Made by a program: the position numbers and the translations under genes
The notes under the pieces: generated by a model
What the model saw: the letters and a program-made list of their open reading frames with translations, nothing else
Told to the model about the DNA's origin: nothing
Database searches by the model: none
Assembly (NCBI GenBank): GCA_003503945.1
Contig: DOCD01000057.1
Span: 485 to 6,463 of the forward strand
Direction of reading: 5' to 3'
From: Clostridiales bacterium
GTDB taxonomy: Bacteria; Bacillota; Clostridia; Christensenellales; Borkfalkiaceae
Length of the DNA: 5,979 nt
Part shown: positions 1-5,979 of the stretch, one piece after another
Layout of the letters: every line of letters begins with the position of its first letter
Numbering within the stretch: the first letter of the stretch is position 1

Positions 1-1
1 G

Positions 2-1747
2 TTCCGCGAATTTTTCCCGCACAACCGCGTGGAATATTTCGTGTCCTATTACGATTATTATCAGCCCGAAAGCTATATTCCGTCCACGGATACCTATATC
101 GAAAAGGATATGAGCCTCAACGACGAAATAGATAAATTGCGCAACTCCGCGACGAGCTCTCTCGGCGAGCGTGAGGACGTAATAGTCGTGGCTTCCGTAA
201 GCTGTATTTACGGTCTGGGCGCGCCCGAAGAGTATTTCCGCCTCGCGGTGTCGCTTCGCCCCGGTATGACTATGGAGCGCGACGCGCTTTTAAGAAAGCT
301 CGTTGAAATCCAGTACGCAAGGCGGGATATCGATTTCAGGCGTTCGTCCTTCCGCGTTCGCGGCGATACGGTGGATATCTTCCCCGCGAGCAACTCCGAA
401 GTGGCGATACGGGTTGAGTTTTTCGGCGACGAAATAGACAGAATATGCGAAGAGGACGCGCTTACGGGCAACATAATTTCCGAGCTCAAACACGTGCTTA
501 TTTTCCCCGCAAGCCAATACGCGGTCGGCTCCGAAAAAATGCAGAGCGCGCTTTCCATGATAGAGCGCGATATGCACGACGAAGTGAAAGCCTTTCAGGA
601 CGGCGGGAAGCTTCTCGAAGCCCAGCGCCTGCAACAGCGCACCACTTACGACCTCGAAATGATGAAAGAGATAGGCTATTGCACGGGCGTGGAAAACTAC
701 AGCCGCTATTTCGACGGCAGAAGCCCGGGCGAGCCGTCATTCACCCTTTTGGATTATTTTCCCGCGGGGAAATTCCTCGTTTTCATAGACGAGAGTCATA
801 TGACCATTCCGCAGATACGCGCTATGTACCACGGCGACCGCTCCCGTAAGGAAAACCTCGTAAATTACGGCTTCCGCCTTAAATCGGCGTACGACAACCG
901 CCCGCTGACCTTCGAGGAGTTCGACGCGCGCGTTCCGCAGCTTATCTGCGTTTCCGCCACGCCCGCGCCCTACGAAATGGAGCAGGCGGGCAACGTCGTC
1001 GAGCAGCTTATCCGCCCTACGGGGCTTATCGACCCGGAGGTGACAGTTCGCCCCACGAAAGGTCAGATTGACGATTTGCTGGGCGAAATAAATACGGTAA
1101 TCGCCGATAAGGGCAGGGTGCTCGTAACCACTATGACAAAGCGAATGGCTGAAAGCCTTACCGACTTTTTAAAAGAGCACGGTTTAAAGGTCAGATATAT
1201 GCACAGCGATATCGACGCGTTGGAGCGTATCGACATAATAAACGGGCTGAGGAGCGGCGAATTCGATGTTCTGTGCGGCATAAACCTTCTAAGAGAGGGG
1301 CTCGACCTGCCCGAAGTAAAGCTCGTCGCCATACTCGACGCGGACAAGGAGGGCTTTTTAAGAAGCGTAACCTCGCTCGTGCAGACGATAGGCAGGGCGG
1401 CGCGTAACGCCGAAGGGCGGGTAATTATGTACGCCGACGTGATTACGGGCAGTATGAAGCGTGCCATAGGCGAAACCGAGCGCCGCCGCAAAATCCAGTC
1501 CGCCTACAACAAGGAACACGGCATAATCCCCAAAACCATTGTCAAGGAAGTCAAAAACACAATAGGCATAACGGGCAAAAAGACTTCGGCGGACGATATA
1601 AAACTCAAAGACATTCCTGCCGAAATCGAAAAGCTCAAAGCGCTTATGAAGGTCGCTTCGAGCCAGCTCGATTTCGAAAAGGCGATAGAAATACGCGACA
1701 CTATTTCGCAGTTAAAGAAAAAACTTTTGAAGAGTAAGAATAATTGA
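2..1747 (+). CDS. uvrB: UvrB, excinuclease ABC subunit B (5' end missing)
   Basis: UvrB is the damage-verification helicase of nucleotide excision repair. UvrA loads it onto damaged DNA, and it then recruits UvrC for incision. The gene runs in from the left edge; the first full codon is at position 2 and aligns to about residue 77 of E. coli UvrB (from memory). The missing part includes the Walker A motif. Visible features are the beta-hairpin with its tyrosine cluster YYDYY (47-61), which clamps the DNA; the DESH helicase box (788-799); SATP, motif III (953-964); the [10 protein letters not shown] and QTIGRAARN helicase motifs (about 1277-1405); and a C-terminal UVR domain (about 1619-1735, [10 protein letters not shown]), which binds UvrC. 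The usual SATPGxYE reads SATPAPYE here. The GTG at 29 is an internal valine, not a start. The gene is joined to uvrA by a one-base gap, so the two are cotranscribed. Identity is certain; only the N-terminus is unseen. Confidence 0.98.
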   Translation, partial: FREFFPHNRVEYFVSYYDYYQPESYIPSTDTYIEKDMSLNDEIDKLRNSATSSLGEREDVIVVASVSCIYGLGAPEEYFRLAVSLRPGMTMERDALLRKLVEIQYARRDIDFRRSSFRVRGDTVDIFPASNSEVAIRVEFFGDEIDRICEEDALTGNIISELKHVLIFPASQYAVGSEKMQSALSMIERDMHDEVKAFQDGGKLLEAQRLQQRTTYDLEMMKEIGYCTGVENYSRYFDGRSPGEPSFTLLDYFPAGKFLVFIDESHMTIPQIRAMYHGDRSRKENLVNYGFRLKSAYDNRPLTFEEFDARVPQLICVSATPAPYEMEQAGNVVEQLIRPTGLIDPEVTVRPTKGQIDDLLGEINTVIADKGRVLVTTMTKRMAESLTDFLKEHGLKVRYMHSDIDALERIDIINGLRSGEFDVLCGINLLREGLDLPEVKLVAILDADKEGFLRSVTSLVQTIGRAARNAEGRVIMYADVITGSMKRAIGETERRRKIQSAYNKEHGIIPKTIVKEVKNTIGITGKKTSADDIKLKDIPAEIEKLKALMKVASSQLDFEKAIEIRDTISQLKKKLLKSKNN

Positions 1748-1751
1748 TATG
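1729..1751 (+). promoter_or_regulatory. uvrB-uvrA junction, probable translational coupling
   Basis: The uvrB stop TGA (1745-1747) is followed by one base and then the uvrA ATG (1749-1751). The only purine-rich candidate ribosome binding site is GAAGAG at 1729-1734. It lies about 14 bases upstream, further away than the usual 5-9. The near-overlap suggests that ribosomes finishing uvrB re-initiate on uvrA, which would keep the two subunits in a fixed ratio. The spacing is seen directly; the coupling is inferred. Confidence 0.5.
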
Positions 1752-4568
1752 AAAGAAGAAATTTTCGTAAAAGGCGCAAAAGAAAATAATCTGAAAAATA
1801 TCGACGTGCATATACCCCGCAACACGCTCACCGTGTTTACGGGTCTTTCGGGTAGCGGCAAATCCACGCTGGCGTTCGATACGATATTTGCGGAGGGGCA
1901 AAGAAGGTATATCGAAAGCCTTTCTTCGTACGCGAGGCAGTTTTTAGGTCAGATGGACAAGCCCGACGTCGAGCTTATTGACGGGCTTTCCCCCGCGATT
2001 TCAATCGACCAGAAAACCACCTCGCACAACCCGCGTTCCACGGTGGGCACGGTGACCGAAGTATACGACTATTTCCGTCTTTTGTTTGCCCGCGTCGGCA
2101 TCCCGCACTGTCCGCAGTGCGGCAGGGAAATCCGCCGCCAGTCGGTGGACGAAATTGCGGATAGGGTAATGCTTTTGCCCGAAGGCAGCAAAATAATGGT
2201 CGAGTCCCCCGTTGTGCGCGGCAAAAAGGGCGAGTTCGTAAAGGAGCTCGCGGGATATAAAAAGAGCGGTTACGGCAGGGTTAAAATTGACGGCATAATT
2301 TACGATTTGCAGGAGGATATTCACCTCGAAAAAAATATCCGTCACAATATTTCGGTCGTTATAGACAGGCTCGTGATAAAGGAAAACGTATTGAAGCGGC
2401 TTTCGGACAGCCTCGAAGGGGCTTTGAAGCTGTCCGACGGGCTCGTCGTAATCGACTGCGACGGAAAGGAGGAGCTGTTTTCTTCAAACTACGCCTGTCC
2501 CGATTGCGGCATTTCAATAGAGGAAATCGAACCCAGACTGTTTTCTTTCAACACGCCGTGGGGCGCTTGCCCCGAATGCTCGGGGCTTGGCTTCAAGCAG
2601 ATTGTCGACCCCGACCTTATCTGCCCGAATAAGGAGCTTTCGCTCCGCGGCGGGGCAATCAAAATAAGCGGCTGGAACCTCGATTCTTCCTCGATGACCC
2701 AGATGTATTTAAATTCGCTTTCAAAGGTATACGGTTTTTCGCTCGACGTGCCCGTAAAGGATTTGCCGAAAGAGGTGTACGAAATGCTTATGTACGGCAA
2801 CGGCGGCGAAAAAATCGACCTCGAATACAACGCATACCGCTTTTCGGGCAGCTATAAAACCGCGTGGGAGGGGTTTGTAACCAACTTGCAGCGCAGATAC
2901 AACCAGACGCAGTCAGAGGGCGTGAAGTGGGATATAGAGAGGTATATGCGCACCTGCGATTGCCCCGTGTGCAAGGGCAAAAGGCTCAAAAAGGAAGCGC
3001 TCGCAGTAACGGTGGGCGGCAAAAATATAATGGAAGTGTGCGATATGTCCGTAGACGATATAGCTTCGTTTACCGACTTCGGGTTTTTCGGTAAAACCGA
3101 GCACATTATCGCCGACGGCATAGTAAAGGAAATAAATAACAGGCTCAGCTTTTTGCGCAACGTCGGTCTTGGGTACCTCACGCTGTCGCGCAACGCGGCG
3201 ACGCTGTCGGGCGGCGAAAGTCAGCGCATAAGGCTTGCGACGCAGATAGGTAGCGCGCTTACGGGAGTTTTGTATATCCTCGACGAGCCGAGCATAGGGC
3301 TTCATCAGCGCGACAACCAGAAGCTTTTGAATTCGCTTCTTGGGCTCAGGGATTTGGGCAACACGCTTATAGTCGTCGAGCACGACGAGGATACCATGCG
3401 CGCCGCAGACTATATCGTCGATATAGGACCGAAGGCGGGCGTTCACGGCGGCGAGGTCGTCGCGTGCGGAACTATTGAAGATATTATCAACGAACCCCGC
3501 TCGATTACGGGCGATTACCTTTCGGGCAGACGCAAAATCGAAGTGCCCGAAGTCCGCGCCGTACCCGACGGAAGATTTCTCAAAGTCAAGGGCTGTAAGC
3601 AGAACAACCTGAAAAATATCTCCGTCGAAATTCCCGCGGGGCTGATAACCGCGGTGACGGGCGTTTCTGGCAGCGGCAAATCGAGCTTAGTGAACGAGAT
3701 TATCTACCCGTATCTTGCGAATACCTTAAACGGGGCGCGTCAGCAGCTCGGCAAAGCGGACGGCTTCGAGGGACTCGAACATTTCGACAAGGTAATAGCA
3801 ATCGACCAGCAGCCCATAGGCAGAACGCCGAGGAGTAACCCCGCGACGTACACCGGCGTTTTCACTATGATACGCGACCTTTTCGCGGCAACGCCCGACG
3901 CCAAGGAGCGGGGCTACAAGAGCGGACGATTTTCCTTCAACGTGACGGGCGGCAGATGCGAGCACTGTCAGGGCGACGGGATAATACAGATAGCCATGCA
4001 TTTCCTGCCCGACATCTACGTCCCGTGCGAGGTCTGCGGCGGTAAGCGCTACAACCGCGAAACGCTCGAAGTAAGATACAAAGGCAAAAATATTTCCGAC
4101 GTTCTGGAAATGACGGTGGAGGAAGCGGCGGAGTTCTTCAAGCCCGTTTCGTCGATATACAATAAAATGTCCACTCTTTGCGACGTCGGGCTCGGATATA
4201 TAAAGCTCGGTCAGAGCGCGACTACCCTTTCGGGCGGCGAAGCGCAGAGGGTCAAGCTCGCGACGGAGCTTTCAAAGCGCAGCACGGGCAAAACCTTTTA
4301 TATCCTCGACGAGCCGACTACGGGGCTGCACAGCTACGACGTAGACAAGCTCGTAAAAATACTTGCAAGGCTGAGAAGCGGCGGCAACACCGTGCTTGTG
4401 ATAGAGCACAATCTCGACGTGATAAAAACGGCGGATTGGATAATAGATTTAGGCCCCGAAGGGGGCGACAAGGGCGGCACTCTTGTAACCTGCGGCACGC
4501 CCGAACAGGTCGCGGAGTGCGAAGAAAGCTATACGGGTCAATTTCTCAAACAGGTGCTTAAAAACTGA
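1749..4568 (+). CDS. uvrA: UvrA, excinuclease ABC subunit A (ATPase)
   Basis: UvrA is the ATP-dependent DNA damage sensor of nucleotide excision repair. It works as a dimer that scans DNA and delivers UvrB to lesions. At 939 residues it matches the usual length of about 940 and looks intact. It has the duplicated ABC-ATPase layout. Half one has Walker A GLSGSGKS (residues 32-39), signature LSGGESQ (486-492) and Walker B LYILDEP (508-514). Half two has Walker A GVSGSGKS (638-645), signature LSGGEAQ (827-833) and Walker B FYILDEP (850-856). The zinc-module cysteines are all present: C121/C124, which probably pair with the C403-C408 cluster (C403, C405, C408); C250/C253 with C274/C277; and C737/C740 with C760/C763, the C-terminal finger that couples ATPase to damage recognition. 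The start at 1749 is the only one fitting the conserved N-terminus (KGAKENNLKNI). The gene follows uvrB by one base and ends ten bases before a strong terminator. No LexA-type box is seen nearby; any operon promoter lies left of the window. Confidence 0.99.
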   Translation: MKEEIFVKGAKENNLKNIDVHIPRNTLTVFTGLSGSGKSTLAFDTIFAEGQRRYIESLSSYARQFLGQMDKPDVELIDGLSPAISIDQKTTSHNPRSTVGTVTEVYDYFRLLFARVGIPHCPQCGREIRRQSVDEIADRVMLLPEGSKIMVESPVVRGKKGEFVKELAGYKKSGYGRVKIDGIIYDLQEDIHLEKNIRHNISVVIDRLVIKENVLKRLSDSLEGALKLSDGLVVIDCDGKEELFSSNYACPDCGISIEEIEPRLFSFNTPWGACPECSGLGFKQIVDPDLICPNKELSLRGGAIKISGWNLDSSSMTQMYLNSLSKVYGFSLDVPVKDLPKEVYEMLMYGNGGEKIDLEYNAYRFSGSYKTAWEGFVTNLQRRYNQTQSEGVKWDIERYMRTCDCPVCKGKRLKKEALAVTVGGKNIMEVCDMSVDDIASFTDFGFFGKTEHIIADGIVKEINNRLSFLRNVGLGYLTLSRNAATLSGGESQRIRLATQIGSALTGVLYILDEPSIGLHQRDNQKLLNSLLGLRDLGNTLIVVEHDEDTMRAADYIVDIGPKAGVHGGEVVACGTIEDIINEPRSITGDYLSGRRKIEVPEVRAVPDGRFLKVKGCKQNNLKNISVEIPAGLITAVTGVSGSGKSSLVNEIIYPYLANTLNGARQQLGKADGFEGLEHFDKVIAIDQQPIGRTPRSNPATYTGVFTMIRDLFAATPDAKERGYKSGRFSFNVTGGRCEHCQGDGIIQIAMHFLPDIYVPCEVCGGKRYNRETLEVRYKGKNISDVLEMTVEEAAEFFKPVSSIYNKMSTLCDVGLGYIKLGQSATTLSGGEAQRVKLATELSKRSTGKTFYILDEPTTGLHSYDVDKLVKILARLRSGGNTVLVIEHNLDVIKTADWIIDLGPEGGDKGGTLVTCGTPEQVAECEESYTGQFLKQVLKN

Positions 4569-4577
4569 AAAACAGCT

Positions 4578-4606
4578 AAAAAAGACGGGTAAAACCCGTC
4601 TTTTTT
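4578..4606 (+). terminator. Intrinsic terminator of the uvrBA operon
   Basis: A perfect 7-bp GC-rich stem (GACGGGT 4584-4590 with ACCCGTC 4594-4600) closes a three-base AAA loop. It is flanked by six A on the left (4578-4583) and six T on the right (4601-4606), so the full arms pair over 13 bp. This is a textbook rho-independent terminator, ten bases after the uvrA stop. The A-tract also makes it formally able to stop transcription from the other strand, though no opposing gene is present here. Confidence 0.94.
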
Positions 4607-4615
4607 GCGTTTATT

Positions 4616-4642
4616 CAGTACTATGCGTGACATAATCGACTG
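4616..4642. other. Weak interrupted dyad upstream of the ferritin-like gene
   Basis: CAGT (4616-4619) and TATG (4622-4625) are mirrored by CATA (4631-4634) and ACTG (4639-4642). The inner arms surround a five-base centre, but the outer gaps are unequal (two against four bases). The dyad ends two bases before the candidate -35 box, so it could be an operator. The arms are short and the match could be chance. It does not resemble a classical Fur or PerR box. Confidence 0.2.
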
Positions 4643-4644
4643 TT

Positions 4645-4674
4645 TTAACTATTTATTAGGCTAAAACATATTAT
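4645..4674 (+). promoter_or_regulatory. Candidate promoter of the ferritin-like gene
   Basis: A -35-like TTAACT (4645-4650, four of six matches) is followed after 18 bases by TATTAT (4669-4674, five of six matches to TATAAT). With the usual spacing the transcript would start at 4681, the A of the ATG itself. A promoter is needed here because the uvrBA terminator lies just upstream, and this is the best candidate in the gap. The weak -35 leaves room for activator control or for a different true promoter. Confidence 0.5.
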
Positions 4675-4680
4675 GAAATT

Positions 4681-5190
4681 ATGCCTAAGCCTTTAACAAT
4701 AAACACACCTTTTCCCACTACCGAGGGGATTTGCCCCGACAGTTACTCGCTGGCTGTAATTTCGCCGGCATACGCTTCGCCCACGGGCGAGCTGAATGCA
4801 ATACTGCAATATTTTTACCACTATTTCAACTTCGACAAACAGGGCTACGAGGAGTACGCTTCGACGCTCGAAAGCATCGCTATTGCCGAAATGCTTCACC
4901 TCGAAATTCTCGGCAAAACAATACTCGCGCTCGGCGCGCAGCCCATCTATTGCCAGAATCCGCCAACGGCTTACAACTTTTATTCGGCAAAGTACGTGAC
5001 CTATTCCCGCAACCTGACGAATATGATTGAGGACGACATTATAGGCGAAAAGCGCGCTATCGCGCTGTATACAAAGATGCTATGCCGCCTTAAAAACGAA
5101 CAGATAAAGGGGATAATAGCCCGCATTTTGGAGGACGAAAAGCTGCATCTCGAAAAACTTAAAGAAATTTTAAACGGGCTCAGATGTTGA
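4681..5190 (+). CDS. Ferritin-like di-metal four-helix protein, small
   Basis: This 169-residue protein has the carboxylate and histidine pattern of the ferritin/rubrerythrin/manganese-catalase fold. E37 lies in the first helix (GELNAILQYFYHY). E70-x-x-H73 follows in EMLH, then E123 in IIGEKRAI, then E153-x-x-H156 in EDEKLH. Together they would bind two Fe or Mn ions inside a four-helix bundle. It has no rubredoxin-type Cys4 domain and no signal peptide, so it is probably cytoplasmic. It is nearer to the short 'bacterioferritin/manganese catalase-like' proteins of anaerobic Firmicutes than to true ferritin. Likely roles are peroxide or oxygen handling or metal storage, but the reaction is not shown by the sequence. 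The start at 4681 is fixed upstream by an in-frame TAG at 4657-4659. No Shine-Dalgarno precedes it. C18, C91, C135 and the terminal C169 have no clear motif. The fold is confident; the activity is open. Confidence 0.88.
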   Translation: MPKPLTINTPFPTTEGICPDSYSLAVISPAYASPTGELNAILQYFYHYFNFDKQGYEEYASTLESIAIAEMLHLEILGKTILALGAQPIYCQNPPTAYNFYSAKYVTYSRNLTNMIEDDIIGEKRAIALYTKMLCRLKNEQIKGIIARILEDEKLHLEKLKEILNGLRC

Positions 5191-5215
5191 CACGGACGCG
5201 TATTTGATATACAAT
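5187..5215 (+). promoter_or_regulatory. Strong sigma70/sigmaA-type promoter of the flavoprotein gene
   Basis: A perfect -35 box TTGACA (5187-5192) and a -10 box TACAAT (5210-5215, five of six matches) are separated by the optimal 17 bases. The -35 overlaps the stop codon (5188-5190) of the ferritin-like gene. The expected transcription start is about 5222, one base before the ATG at 5223, which implies a leaderless or nearly leaderless mRNA. I see no terminator hairpin after the ferritin-like gene, so read-through from it is also possible. Confidence 0.75.
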
Positions 5216-5222
5216 TAAACGT

Positions 5223-5979
5223 ATGAAATACGACGTTGCGATAATCGGCGGCGGCGCGGCGGGGCTCGCCTGCGCCGTCCGTCTGTGTCAAAGTGAAAAG
5301 CAATTAAAAATTTTAATAATCGAAGCGGCGGACAGGCTGGGTAAAAAGCTTGCCGCCACGGGCAACGGTCAGGGCAACGTATCCAACGCGGATATGTCGG
5401 CTGAGCACTATTTCGGCGGCGGCGCGCGCCTTGCCGAAAAGCTATGCTGCGGCGACCCGTACGCGGGCGCAAAGCTTTTCGACTGTCTTTTTACCGAGGA
5501 CGAAAGGGGCAGGATTTATCCCGCGGGCAGACAGGCTTCCGCGCTAACCGATTGCCTTATGCGCGGTATAAAAGACGGGGCAGACGTATTGCTTTCGGTG
5601 AAGGTAACGGATATATCCCGCGGTTTTGTTTTAACTTTGTCTGACGGGGGCAGGTTAGAGACCGAGCGCGTCGTTTTGTGCGCGGGAGGCAAGGCGCAGA
5701 AGCAGTTCAAAACGGACGGCAGCGCGTATTCGCTCGCCGAAAAATTCGGGCATAAGGTTACGCCTTTATATCCGTCGCTCGTTCAGCTTAAAACGGATAC
5801 GCGCTATATAAAAAGCTTAAAGGGCATACGCGCCGACTGCGTCGCTTCGGCAATCGTCGGCGGAAAAGTTGTTAAATCGGTACGTGGCGACGTCATTTTT
5901 ACCGAATACGGCGTTTCGGGCAACGGCGTGTTTTCGCTTTCGCCGTACGTCACGGACAAGTCCGGCGCCGTCGTATCTT
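5223..5979 (+). CDS. HI0933/BaiN-family FAD-dependent oxidoreductase (3' end missing)
   Basis: The first 252 residues of a flavoprotein whose family is usually about 400 long; the gene runs off the right edge. The N-terminal Rossmann fold begins at once with KYDVAIIGGGAAGLA (GxGxxG at residues 9-14), and E34 ends the second strand to bind the FAD ribose, which fixes the start at 5223. Family motifs follow: GKKLAATGNGQGN (40-52), GRIYPAGRQAS (96-106), CAGG (153-156), DGSAYSLAEKFGHKV (165-179), PSLVQL (184-189) and FTEYGVSG (226-233). This is the family annotated as NAD(P)/FAD-dependent oxidoreductase, HI0933-like, aminoacetone oxidase or BaiN; substrates are known for few members, so no specific reaction is assigned. 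The common GNGRCN motif reads GNGQGN, so the Arg-Cys pair is absent. The usual 'LGI/LGL' stretch before GRIYP seems a few residues short. No Shine-Dalgarno is visible. There is no sign peptide or membrane segment in the part seen. Confidence 0.93.
   Translation, partial: MKYDVAIIGGGAAGLACAVRLCQSEKQLKILIIEAADRLGKKLAATGNGQGNVSNADMSAEHYFGGGARLAEKLCCGDPYAGAKLFDCLFTEDERGRIYPAGRQASALTDCLMRGIKDGADVLLSVKVTDISRGFVLTLSDGGRLETERVVLCAGGKAQKQFKTDGSAYSLAEKFGHKVTPLYPSLVQLKTDTRYIKSLKGIRADCVASAIVGGKVVKSVRGDVIFTEYGVSGNGVFSLSPYVTDKSGAVVS

Noticed and set aside
208..634. Antisense open frames of about 114-116 codons within uvrB
   Set aside because: They lie wholly opposite a conserved uvrB region, encode low-complexity Arg/Ser-rich sequence with no recognisable domain, and have no promoter or ribosome binding site.
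445..849. Same-strand open frame of 134 codons overlapping uvrB in another phase
   Set aside because: Its product is an Arg-rich shadow of the uvrB codons, and it sits inside a frame with clear UvrB homology.
2913..3446. Antisense open frame of 177 codons within uvrA
   Set aside because: It mirrors the conserved signature and Walker B region of UvrA. Long antisense frames are expected here from the codon pattern, and the peptide shows no family motif.
3273..4317. A 19-base exact repeat (3273-3291 and 4299-4317) inside uvrA
   Set aside because: Both copies encode YILDEP of Walker B in the two ABC halves of UvrA. The identity reflects conserved protein plus codon bias, not a mobile or recombination element.
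4178..4561. Same-strand open frame of 127 codons overlapping the 3' end of uvrA
   Set aside because: It is Arg-rich and without domains. The overlapping UvrA frame carries the second signature and Walker B motifs.
4569..4680. Fur, PerR or LexA operator before the ferritin-like gene
   Set aside because: I looked for the characteristic palindromes and found none. The only dyad (4616-4642) is short and uneven and is reported as a low-confidence site only.
1..5979. A novel multi-gene system, CRISPR array, insertion sequence or RNA gene
   Set aside because: All coding space is taken by two housekeeping repair genes and two proteins of known families. I saw no repeat arrays, transposase motifs, terminal inverted repeats or tRNA-like folds.

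Overview
The window is a compact, gene-dense stretch of a bacterial chromosome. All four genes read on the + strand. The organism is most likely a Clostridia-type member of the Bacillota (Firmicutes). This rests on the uvrB-uvrA gene order, a small ferritin-like protein of a type I associate with anaerobic Firmicutes, and a BaiN/HI0933-family flavoprotein. Base composition looks roughly balanced by eye, with heavy use of GCG/CGC next to ATA and AAA codons, as in many uncultured gut Clostridia. The placement is inference; no marker gene here settles genus or family.

Layout. Positions 2-1747 hold the 3' six-sevenths of uvrB, whose start lies outside the window. A single base separates its stop from the start of uvrA (1749-4568), which is complete. 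A near-perfect intrinsic terminator (4578-4606) closes this excision-repair operon. A short intergenic region (4569-4680) carries the terminator, a weak dyad and a candidate promoter. It leads into a 169-residue ferritin-like protein (4681-5190). Only 32 bases separate that gene from the next, and they contain a very good sigma70/sigmaA-type promoter (5187-5215) whose -35 box overlaps the ferritin-like stop codon. The last gene (5223 to the window end) is the N-terminal 252 residues of an FAD-dependent oxidoreductase of the HI0933/BaiN family and is cut by the window edge.

How the genes relate. UvrA and UvrB are the damage-recognition and damage-verification proteins of nucleotide excision repair and act as one complex. 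The ferritin-like protein and the flavoprotein are redox or metal-linked proteins of unproven substrate. They are transcriptionally separated from uvrBA by the terminator and probably from each other by the second promoter.

I see no mobile element, CRISPR array, RNA gene or novel multi-gene system. The most interesting signal is regulatory. Both downstream genes have -10 boxes spaced so that transcription should begin at or within a base of the ATG, and neither start has a Shine-Dalgarno sequence, which points to leaderless mRNAs.
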